Origin: Roseiarcus sp963842835
Lineage (GTDB): Bacteria > Pseudomonadota > Alphaproteobacteria > Rhizobiales > Beijerinckiaceae
NCBI GenBank assembly: GCA_963842835.1
Contig: CAWJIB010000004.1
Span: forward strand, 124,001-188,000
Length of the DNA stretch: 64,000 bases
Direction of reading: 5' to 3'
Shown: positions 33,618-41,275 of the stretch, piece by piece
Position numbering within the stretch: position 1 is the stretch's first letter
Layout of the letters: each line of letters starts with the position of its first letter
The notes under the pieces: model-generated
What the model was told of the DNA's origin: nothing
The model's input: the letters and a program-made list of their open reading frames with translations, nothing else
Database searches by the model: none
Position numbers and translations under genes: made by a program

Positions 33618-34994
33618 TCAGAAGTCGCGAGTGATTTCGAAACGGCCTTCGAGGCCGCTTGATGTCGACTGCCAGTTTGGCACGGCGACGCTGCCGACCC
33701 AGCCCGTGGGCTTGGACTGCGTGGTGCTCTGGTAGAGCAACTCGAGGTTGAAGTCGAGATGCGCAACCGGATCCCAGTGGAACACCGCGCCGCCCATCCA
33801 AGAGCTGACGCTGTCCGAGAGGTTCCCGAACTTGTCGCCGCTCCAGTGCAACTGGCCGTAGCCGATTTCCGGAGCGATAAAGAACACCGGGCTGAAGTGG
33901 AATTCGCCGCTCGCCGCAATCGACCACGCCGTCGGCGTCGCCCAGACGGCGCCGCCTTCCGAGTAGGTGTCGGCGAAGGGCGACGCGACGCCGTTGCCGT
34001 TAACGCCGCCGCCGATGCCGCCGTTAGTGGCGTTCCACCCCTCGTCCCACATCGCGCCGGGGAGACCGGAATACCAGGTGGCGTTCTGCGCCCACGATCC
34101 CTGAATCTGGACCTCGTCGCCCGCGCCGATCATCGGCAGGTTGAACTTCACGCCGCCGTCGATCGCCCAGCCCCAGGTGTTTTGGGTATCGACCCCGTCG
34201 AAGGAGAGCACGTTCACGTTGTGCGCGACGCCCGCCACGTGGGCGGTGCCCCAGCTCTGCGTGAGGTCGATGGCCGCGACGATGTCGGGGTAGCGCACGC
34301 CCTGATACGTGTCGCCCGGAACGACTTCGTCGACGCCGGGGCCCGACCCGCCGCCGAGCACCGGATCCTGCAGCGAGATCGTCGCCGAGAAGCCGCCGCC
34401 GAAGGTCGCGGTATAGGCCAGCAAGAGAGGCTGATTGTAGCCCTGCTGATCCGGCGAGAACAGGTTCGCCCAGCCTTCGCCGCCGGCGAAGCCGGGGAAG
34501 GTGAAGAACGACTTCGCCTTACCGGCGGTGATGCCGGCCCAGTTGAGGTAGGCGGTGTTGAGATAGGCGGCGCTGCCGTTGGCGGTCGGGTCGAAGCCGT
34601 TGGCGTATTCAAACTGCATTTCGACATGCGAAGACAGCACGCCGTAGGCAGTGTTGTTCTTGGCGTCGAAGGCTAGATTCCAACGCGTGGTGTAGCCGAT
34701 GTCGGAGCGGGCGTTCGTCGGAGCCCCCGGGGCTAGGGCGTCTTCGGCGGTGCCAACCCAATTATATTGCTTCGACAGATTGCCCGCTGTGACCTGAGCG
34801 GTGAGATAGCCGCTAATCTTCAGGCAAGTGTCGGAGCCAGGGATGACGAAACCGGCCATGCCGTCGATTTTGCAGACCTTGACGTATTCAGCAGCGGGCG
34901 CGCCCTTCTTCGTGGGAAGATCGGCGGCCTGCGCGCCGGCGACGACGACCAAAGCGGCTGCGGAACCGAGCAGAAGGCTCTTCATGAGCGCCAT
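33618..34994 (-). CDS. Porin 1 (Rhizobiales porin family)
   Basis: A 458-aa outer-membrane porin. A signal peptide (MALMKSLLLGSAAALVVVAGAQA) leads into ADLPTKKGAPAAEYVKVCKI, the conserved start of Rhizobiales general porins with two nearby Cys (VCKIDG and DTCLKI, probably a disulfide). Repeated amphipathic strands follow, ending in EGRFEITRDF with a C-terminal Phe, the signal for outer-membrane assembly. It differs from porins 2 and 3 mainly in surface-loop stretches. A ~330-base upstream leader is shared with porin 3. The ribosome site is CCGGAGG. It should be the trimeric diffusion pore. Confidence 0.92.
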   Translation of the reverse strand: MALMKSLLLGSAAALVVVAGAQAADLPTKKGAPAAEYVKVCKIDGMAGFVIPGSDTCLKISGYLTAQVTAGNLSKQYNWVGTAEDALAPGAPTNARSDIGYTTRWNLAFDAKNNTAYGVLSSHVEMQFEYANGFDPTANGSAAYLNTAYLNWAGITAGKAKSFFTFPGFAGGEGWANLFSPDQQGYNQPLLLAYTATFGGGFSATISLQDPVLGGGSGPGVDEVVPGDTYQGVRYPDIVAAIDLTQSWGTAHVAGVAHNVNVLSFDGVDTQNTWGWAIDGGVKFNLPMIGAGDEVQIQGSWAQNATWYSGLPGAMWDEGWNATNGGIGGGVNGNGVASPFADTYSEGGAVWATPTAWSIAASGEFHFSPVFFIAPEIGYGQLHWSGDKFGNLSDSVSSWMGGAVFHWDPVAHLDFNLELLYQSTTQSKPTGWVGSVAVPNWQSTSSGLEGRFEITRDF

Positions 34995-35363
34995 TTGCGA
35001 CCTCCGGTTATCGACAAGCAGAGTTGGTTGAAACGTTGAACCTTAGGTCGCCGAGCAAAAACACGTGCCGAGTTAAAGTGTTAAGTGCCCCTCTTCCGGT
35101 TTCAGCGGACCTCGGGCGTTTTGCGCTGTTCCTCCAGCGAGTGACGCCGTTCGTCCGGCTCGCGACCGGGAAGCCCCCATTCACAAATGGCAACATACAG
35201 GCGTCCTGCCCCACCTCAAACCCGAAAATGCCGAAATTTGGCCCAAAAGCGCCTTTTCCGCACCACGTTGCAGAAAGGTCACGAATCAACGTCCGGATGC
35301 GGCCCGCGGGGACGCCGGTGCGACGGTCAGTTAAGGGATAATCGTTGCATTTCGGCGCGCTGC
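34995..35363 (-). promoter_or_regulatory. Long conserved leader of porin 1
   Basis: This region upstream of porin 1 matches 38670-38959 upstream of porin 3 almost base for base in blocks: GTGACCTTTCTGCAAC, CCAAATTTCGGCATTTTCGG, TGTATGTTG, CTTCCCGGTCGCGAG, GGAAGAGGGGC and AAGGTTCAA. The promoter and any leader RNA control must be here. It encodes no protein I can recognise. Confidence 0.55.
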
Positions 35364-35474
35364 GCGGGACGCCTCGCCGAAATCACGTCCGCCGGCGCCC
35401 AGGCGTTCATCCATCTCACCATCACCGACGAGGGGCCGCTCGCGCAGGCTTTCGTGGTCATCGAGGCGCGGTGA
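35364..35474 (+). pseudogene. Duplicated 3' fragment of acpS
   Basis: From about 35364 the frame reads RLAEIT, then AFIHLTITDEGPLAQAFVV and the acpS stop. It is nearly identical to the last third of AcpS at 33121-33513, but it has no start or active-site half. It precedes a porin terminator and porin 2 exactly as intact acpS precedes porin 1, which shows a duplicated segment. Confidence 0.85.
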
Positions 35475-35490
35475 GGACGGCGCGCGCAAC

Positions 35491-35518
35491 AAAAAACCCC
35501 GGAGCTTTCGCTCCGGGG
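35491..35518 (-). terminator. Terminator of porin 2
   Basis: The same CCCCGGAGC-TTTC-GCTCCGGGG stem as for porin 1, followed on the minus strand by a run of T. It lies between the acpS fragment and the porin 2 stop. Confidence 0.8.
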
Positions 35519-35546
35519 CCAGGTATGAAGTCCGAACCAGACGCGA

Positions 35547-36749
35547 TCAGAAGTCGCGAGTGATTTCGAAACGGCCTTCGAGGCCGCTCGAGGTTCCCGG
35601 CCAGCTCGGAATGCCAGGGCTGGCGGCCCAAAGGGTCGGCCGCGACTGCGTGGTGCTCTGGTAGAGCAGCTCGAGGTTGAAGTCGAGATGCGCAACCGGA
35701 TCCCAGTGGAACACCGCGCCGCCCATCCAGCTGTCGCTGTTGGTCGCGAGGTAGCCCCCCGTCATGCCGCTCCAGTGGAGCTGGCCATAGCCGATTTCCG
35801 GAGCGACGAAAAACACTGGGCTGAGGTGGAACTCGCCGCTCGCCGCAATCGACCACGCCGTCGGCGTCGCCCAGGTGCCGTTGTAGTTCGAGAAAGTGTC
35901 CATGTACGGCGTCGCGACGCCGTTGCCGTTGACGCCGCCCGCGAAGCCCAGGCCCTCATCCCACATCGCGCCGGGGAGACCGGAATACCAGGTCGCGTTC
36001 TGCGACCAAGCGCCCTGAATCTGGACCTCGTCGCCTGCGCCGAGCGTCGGCAGGTTGAACTTCAGGCCGCCGTCGATCGCCCAGCCCCAGGTGTTCTGGG
36101 TGTTGCCCGCGAGGTCGATCACGTTCACGTTGTGCGCGACGCCCGCCAAGTGGGCGGTGCCCCAGCCCTGCGTGAGGTCGATCGCCGCGACGATGTCGGG
36201 GGAACGCACGCCCTGATAGCTCGAGTTGAGCGGGTTGGTTTCGTCGACACCGGGGCCTGACGGGCCGCCGAGCACCGGATCCTGCAGCGCGACCGTCGCC
36301 GAGAAGCCGCCGCCGAAGGTCGCGGTGTAGGCCAGCAAGAGAGGCTGGTTGTAGCCCTGCTGATCCGGCGAGAACAGGTTCGCCCAGCCTTCGCCGCCGC
36401 CGAAGGCGGAGAAGAACGAGTTCGCCTTACCAGCGGTGATGCCGGCCCAGTTCAAGTAGCCGTGGTTGATGTAAGCGACGCCCGCGCCGGTGTTGTCGAA
36501 GCCGTTGCCGTATTCAAACTGCATGTCGACATGCGAAGTCAGCACGCCGTAGGCGGTGTTGTTCTTGGCGTCGAAGGCGAGATTCCAACGGGTGGTGTAG
36601 CCGATGTCGGAGCGGCTCGCCGTCGAACCGCCTTGGCGCAGGCTGACCTCGTCCATGCCGGCGGGGGCGCCGCCATTCCAAAGATATTGCCTGCCGAGAT
36701 TGCCCGCTTCCACCTGAGCGGTGAGATACCCACTGATCTTCAAGCAGGG
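35547..36749 (-). pseudogene. Porin 2, lacking its 5' end (no signal peptide)
   Basis: The frame encodes about 398 residues of a porin closely related to porins 1 and 3, complete to the terminal ITRDF. It starts abruptly at CLKISGYLTAQ. The signal peptide, the ADLPTKKGAP start and the first Cys region are missing. Upstream of 36749 the sequence stops matching the other porins and becomes unrelated, A/T-richer DNA next to an integrase gene. The only in-frame start is a TTG at 36743, which would give a cytoplasmic product. It is therefore a silent or broken copy, unless recombination restores a 5' end. The reading frame is otherwise intact, so loss was recent or is selected against. Confidence 0.8.
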
Positions 36750-36955
36750 GATTATGGGCGGCGGAGGCGGCGCTCGAATTGTGTAAACTACTGTTATTTT
36801 TGGCTTGTGTTCTATAGGGACGGATAAAACACAATAAAGGCGTGAGACGCCGGATCCGTGGCGGACCCGTCGCGGCGGCGATGAAACGGGCCAGCCGCGC
36901 GCGCATCTCGCGGTAAGAAGGGACGCGGCTGCGATCCCCGGTGAGATTTCCGTCC

Positions 36956-38233
36956 TTAAGGATTGCCGTCGGCCCGGAGGGTCGCCGTTCTCTCATCGTG
37001 GCGATCCCAGCGAATCGCGCGCCTCGCGCGCGGCGGCCTTGCAGCAGCGGCCGGCTCGCGATCTTCGACGATCGCGACGACCCGCTCGCCCCACGCCGCC
37101 AAAGCCGCGCGCTTTTCGTCCGCGTAGTCGTACCTCTGATAGACGCCGACGATGCCGGCTCGGCTACCCGAGACGTGGTTGAGCACCGCTTCGGTCACCT
37201 CGAGTTGGACGGCGAGCCTTTGCAGCCCCGTCGCCACGGTGCGGCGAAGATCGTGGAGACGCCAGCCCGCAACGCCGCTTCGGGCGTCCAATGCCGCCTT
37301 CGCCTTGCCGAACCCATTGAAGGGGCCGCGAAAACCGGGGAAGATAAAGCGGCTTCCTTCCTGGCGCGGGGTGGCGCGCAAGAATTCCTGCGCCTGTGGC
37401 GATAGCGGCACGACGTGCGCGACGCCGTTCTTGGCGCGGCTCGCCGGGATGGTCCAGCCCGAAAGATCGTCGTCGAGTTCGTCCCAAGCCATGCCGGCGA
37501 CTTCCCCGCGCCGTTGACCCGTCAGAATGAGCATGCGCACGATGGCGTCGAACGATCCCGGCCCGTCGGCCGCCTTCCAGATGGCCGCGAGCTCGGCGTC
37601 CGAAAGCACGCGGTCCCGCTTGGCGACGGGAGAAAGCGGCACGTTCATGAACGGGTTGGCTTCGAGCGCGCCGCGCTTGACCCCCCATTGGTAGCAGGTC
37701 CGGCCATAGGCGGCGGTTCGGCACGCCATGGCGATCTTGCCGTTCTTGGCGAGGCCGTCGAGCACGCGCACGACGCTCGGCCGGTCGAGATCGGCGGCGG
37801 GCAGGCTCAGTTGCTTGGCGAACGCGAAACGCAGCGCGCGGATGGCTTCGGCGGCGTAGGACCGGCGCCGGTGGGCGAGGCGCAAGGCAGCCCATTGCTC
37901 GAGCAAGGCGTCGAAGGTCAGCGCTTCGTGCGCCTCCGTCCGCCTGGCTTCGGCCACGGCCTGCTTGCGTTCGAGCGCCGGGTCGCGCCCCTTCGCCACG
38001 TCGCCCATGATCGCTCGCGCGGCGTCGCGCGCGTGCGCGAGCGAAATGGCGGCGCACGAGCCCAGCGAAATTCGCCGCTTGGTCCCGGCGAGGGTGTACT
38101 GCGCGAGAAAGCTCTTGCGGCCGCTCGCGGTCACACGTACGCCCAGGCCCGCCTGCTTGTCGTCGAAGACCATCTTGTCACGGCGGCCTGCCGGACATAT
38201 GAGCGTCTCGATATTGCGTTCGGTAAGCCTCAT
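36956..38233 (-). CDS. Tyrosine recombinase/integrase (DUF4102 type)
   Basis: A 425-aa integrase. The N-terminal DUF4102 domain includes LGVRVTASGRKSFLAQYTLAGTKRRISLG. A SAM-like core-binding domain follows. The catalytic domain has Arg in LTGQRRGEVAGM, HDLRRT (His-x-x-Arg), a downstream His in LNHVSG and the nucleophile Tyr in VYQRYDY. All active-site residues are present, so it may be functional. DUF4102 integrases normally sit at one end of a genomic island beside a tRNA. Here there is no tRNA or cargo, only porin copies on both sides. Four 11-base direct repeats lie just upstream. Confidence 0.88.
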   Translation of the reverse strand: MRLTERNIETLICPAGRRDKMVFDDKQAGLGVRVTASGRKSFLAQYTLAGTKRRISLGSCAAISLAHARDAARAIMGDVAKGRDPALERKQAVAEARRTEAHEALTFDALLEQWAALRLAHRRRSYAAEAIRALRFAFAKQLSLPAADLDRPSVVRVLDGLAKNGKIAMACRTAAYGRTCYQWGVKRGALEANPFMNVPLSPVAKRDRVLSDAELAAIWKAADGPGSFDAIVRMLILTGQRRGEVAGMAWDELDDDLSGWTIPASRAKNGVAHVVPLSPQAQEFLRATPRQEGSRFIFPGFRGPFNGFGKAKAALDARSGVAGWRLHDLRRTVATGLQRLAVQLEVTEAVLNHVSGSRAGIVGVYQRYDYADEKRAALAAWGERVVAIVEDREPAAAARPPRARRAIRWDRHDERTATLRADGNP

Positions 38234-38959
38234 CGTTGCCCGCGTGGGTTTCTATATTGCGTGCCGTAGGCCGCATGGCCCGCTTCGCGTGTCCGATTTG
38301 CGGACCCCCAGCGGACCCGCAGCGGACTCCCAGCGGACCTCTCAGCCCTCACGCCCTTAATTTTCATCATCGCATGCCGCCCCACCCTGATGAATTAATT
38401 AGTTTTTTAGAATTCGCGTCTCCCCCGCCGGCGCGGCGCGGAGTTCCGGGAACGCTGAGATTTCACCAGCGGGGAGTCGCGCGTTCGCGCGGCCAAATCG
38501 ATGATTTTGCCGTGCCGCTCCGCCATGAGAGAGCTAGGCCCTGGGACCGGTTCCTCCTCCCTCTTTCTCCCCGATCGCGCGCCGGGCCCGGCGCGCCGAA
38601 ATCGGCTGGTTATCAATCAGTTAACACTTTCTCGGCCGGGCCTCGCGGACCCTCTCGGGACTCCCTTTCGTGACCTTTCTGCAACATGCCGCGAGGAAAC
38701 GCGCTTTCCGGCCAAATTTCGGCATTTTCGGGTTTGAGGCGGGGCGGGACGCTTGTATGTTGCGCGTTGTGAGCGGGAGCTTCCCGGTCGCGAGTTGGAC
38801 GGACGGCGTCATTCGCTGGGGATCAGCGCGAAACGCCCGACGTTCGTTGAAACGGGAAGAGGGGCGCTTAACACCTTTGACTCGGCACGCGTTTTTGGTC
38901 GGCGAAATAAGGTTCAAGGTTTCAACCAACTCCCACTTGTCAATTACTGGAGGTCACAA
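38234..38959. other. Region between integrase and porin 3: direct repeats and porin 3 leader
   Basis: The first part (38234-38660) contains four 11-base direct repeats, an A/T-rich patch (GATGAATTAATTAGTTTTTTAG near 38392) and a GC palindrome near 38578 (CGCGCCGGGCCCGGCGCGCC). The second part (about 38670-38959) is the porin leader homologous to that of porin 1, ending in the ribosome site GGAGGTCACAA. No gene is recognised. Confidence 0.55.
38300..38343. repeat. Four 11-base direct repeats upstream of the integrase
   Basis: Units GCGGACCCCCA, GCGGACCCGCA, GCGGACTCCCA and GCGGACCTCTC follow head to tail, 67 bases upstream of the integrase start. Short direct repeats next to an integrase gene are typical of arm-type binding sites. 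The assignment is inferred. Confidence 0.6.
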
Positions 38960-40327
38960 ATGACGCTCATGAAGAGCCTTCTGCTCGGTTCGGCGGCCAC
39001 TTTGGTCGTCGTCGCCGGCGCACAGGCCGCCGATCTTCCCACGAAGAAGGGCGCGCCCGCTGCTGAATACGTCAAGGTCTGCAAAATCGACGGCATGGCT
39101 GGTTTCGTCATCCCGGGCTCGGACACCTGCTTGAAGATCAGCGGCTATCTAACCGCTCAGGTGACGGCTGGCAATCTGACCACGGGTTACGCGTGGGCGG
39201 GCCTGGGCACCCTCGGGAACGAGACGGCGCTGTTCAAGATCCCCACCGCTGGGCGCTCCGACATCGGCTACACCACCCGTTGGAATCTCGCCTTCGACGC
39301 TAAGAACAACACCGCCTACGGCGTGCTGACTTCGCATGTCGACATGCAGTGGGAATACGCCAATGGATTTGATCCGACCGCCAACGGCAGCGCCGCATAC
39401 CTCAACCACGCCTACTTGAACTGGGCCGGCATCACCGCCGGTAAGGCGAACTCGTTCTTCTCCGCCTTCGGCGGCGGCGAAGGCTGGGCGAACCTGTTCT
39501 CGCCGGATCAGCAGGGCTACAACCAGCCTCTCTTGCTGGCCTACACCGCGACCTTCGGCGGCGGCTTCTCGGCGACGATCGCGCTGCAGGATCCGGTGCT
39601 CGGCGGCGGGTCGGGCATCGGCGTCGACGAAGTTATTCCGTTCAATGCGGCCTATCAGGGCGTGCGCTCGCCCGACATCGTCGCGGCGATCGACCTCGCC
39701 CAAAGCTGGGGCACCGCCCACGTGGCGGGCGTCGCGCACAATGTGAACGTGACCGACGGCGTCTACACCCAGAACACCTGGGGCTGGGGGATCGACGGCG
39801 GCCTGAAGTTCAACCTGCCGATGATCGGCGCGGGCGACGAGATCCAGATCCAGGGCGCCTGGTCGCGGAACGCGACTTGGTATTCCGGCGTTCCCGGCGC
39901 GATGTGGGACGAGGCGTGGGGCTTTGGCGCCGGCGGCGGCGTCAACGGCAACGGCGTCGGCATGCCGGCCGCCGACACGTTCTCGAACTTCGACGGCACG
40001 TGGGCGACGCCGACGGCGTGGTCGATCGCGGCGAGCTCGGAATTCCACTTCAGCCCGGCGTTCTTCATCGCTCCGGAAATCGGCTACGGCCAGATCAACT
40101 GGAGCGGCGTGAAGGGCGGCGTGCTCTCCAGCAACACCGACAGCTGGATGGGCGGCGCGGTGTTCCACTGGGATCCGGTGGCGCATCTCGACTTCAACCT
40201 CGAGCTGCTCTACCAGAGCACCACGCAGTCGAAGCCCACTGGCTGGGTCGGCACCGTCGCCGTGCCGAACTGGCAGTCGACCTCGAGCGGCCTCGAAGGC
40301 CGTTTCGAAATCACCCGCGACTTCTGA
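38960..40327 (+). CDS. Porin 3 (Rhizobiales porin family)
   Basis: A 455-aa intact porin on the plus strand, opposite to porins 1 and 2. The signal peptide MTLMKSLLLGSAATLVVVAGAQA and the ADLPTKKGAP start are nearly identical to porin 1, and the protein ends EGRFEITRDF. GGAGG sits 6 bases before the ATG. Loop sequences differ from porin 1 (for example ALFKIPTAG and VDEVIPFNAAYQ), while several strands are closest to porin 2 (AGKANSFFSAFGGGEGWANLF). It therefore forms an inverted repeat of more than 1 kb with porin 2. It should be a functional outer-membrane diffusion pore. Confidence 0.92.
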   Translation: MTLMKSLLLGSAATLVVVAGAQAADLPTKKGAPAAEYVKVCKIDGMAGFVIPGSDTCLKISGYLTAQVTAGNLTTGYAWAGLGTLGNETALFKIPTAGRSDIGYTTRWNLAFDAKNNTAYGVLTSHVDMQWEYANGFDPTANGSAAYLNHAYLNWAGITAGKANSFFSAFGGGEGWANLFSPDQQGYNQPLLLAYTATFGGGFSATIALQDPVLGGGSGIGVDEVIPFNAAYQGVRSPDIVAAIDLAQSWGTAHVAGVAHNVNVTDGVYTQNTWGWGIDGGLKFNLPMIGAGDEIQIQGAWSRNATWYSGVPGAMWDEAWGFGAGGGVNGNGVGMPAADTFSNFDGTWATPTAWSIAASSEFHFSPAFFIAPEIGYGQINWSGVKGGVLSSNTDSWMGGAVFHWDPVAHLDFNLELLYQSTTQSKPTGWVGTVAVPNWQSTSSGLEGRFEITRDF

Positions 40328-40355
40328 TCGCGTCTGGTTCGGACCTAATACCTGG

Positions 40356-40384
40356 CCCCGGAGCGAAAGCTCCGGGGTTTTTTT
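40356..40384 (+). terminator. Terminator of porin 3
   Basis: CCCCGGAGC-GAAA-GCTCCGGGG followed by seven T: a strong intrinsic terminator 29 bases past the stop. It is a copy of the hairpins behind porins 1 and 2. Confidence 0.9.
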
Positions 40385-40528
40385 GTTGGGCGCGCCGCTT
40401 CTCGCCTTGCGGGGCGGAGGTCGCGCCTTGACGCGCGCCGTGCGTTCGCGCTTCCCTTTGGCCCATCGAAGGTCCGCGCCGGGTCCGTTCGGCGCCCGCC
40501 GGCCAACGTCTTCGACGGGGAGGCGGCG

Positions 40529-41191
40529 ATGGCGCCGAAGCTGCGAATTCGGGCGCTCGGGCTCCTGGCGCTGGCGGCGCTGGGATTCGTCGGGACGCGC
40601 GCCGAAGTCGGCCCGCTCGAGTCCGATCTGACGAGCCGCGCCGCCGCCGCGCTCGGCGGCGCCGGGCTGGAGGATCCGGCGCTGCTGGTGGCCGGACGCG
40701 ACGCGGCGATTTCGGGCGCGGCCTCCAGCCCGAGCGGGCGGCGAGGCGCCGTCGACGCGGTCGCCGGCGTCTGGGGCGTGCGGAGCGTCGACGCCGAGTT
40801 GGTGTGGATCAGGCCTGGGGCGAGCGCAGAGCCGGCCGCGAGCGCGCCGCCAGCCGCGCCGGGCGCCGATTTCCTGTCCTACGACTTTTACATTCTCTGG
40901 CCGTGGTTGCTGCCGGCCGCGATCCTCGGCGCCGCGATCGAATGGCCGAAAGCGGGCGACGCGGAAGCCACGGCCGGTCGTGGCCGTGGGCTCGCGCTCC
41001 GGCTGGTCGCCGCCTCGATCGCCTTCGCGCTCGGGATCGCGGCCGCCGCGATGCGATGGCCGCCGGGCCGGCCGGGCTTCTGGCTGGAGGCCGCGTCGCT
41101 CTTCCTCGCGTCGTACTGCGTCGGCGCGTTCGCTGCCGGGGCCTTCCCCCCGCGAGGGGGAAAGGGGCGCGCCCGATCCGAGGCGCGATAA
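40529..41191 (+). CDS. Membrane protein with BON-like N-terminal part
   Basis: A 220-aa protein. After a hydrophobic N-terminus (LGLLALAALGFV), the stretch LESDLTSRAAAALGGAGL...DAVAGVWGVRSVDAELVWI resembles the BON domain that precedes OmpA-like proteins. Two to three membrane helices follow (FYILWPWLLPAAILGAAIEW; LVAASIAFALGIAAAAMRW; FLASYCVGAFAAGAF). The last 17 codons are read through a REP-like palindrome (CCTTCCCCCCGCGAGGGGGAAAGGG), so the true C-terminus is repeat-derived. The function is unknown. Confidence 0.62.
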   Translation: MAPKLRIRALGLLALAALGFVGTRAEVGPLESDLTSRAAAALGGAGLEDPALLVAGRDAAISGAASSPSGRRGAVDAVAGVWGVRSVDAELVWIRPGASAEPAASAPPAAPGADFLSYDFYILWPWLLPAAILGAAIEWPKAGDAEATAGRGRGLALRLVAASIAFALGIAAAAMRWPPGRPGFWLEAASLFLASYCVGAFAAGAFPPRGGKGRARSEAR

Positions 41192-41275
41192 GGCTTGCGC
41201 GTCGCGACCGGCGCCTGGATAGTGGAGGGACAGGCGCCTATATTTTCCTGATCAAAGCGAGGCCCGGCCCGATAA

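Noticed and set aside
36744..36955. A possible replacement promoter or signal peptide for porin 2
   Set aside because: The A/T-rich segment upstream of the break encodes no in-frame signal peptide; the only in-frame start is a TTG at the break.
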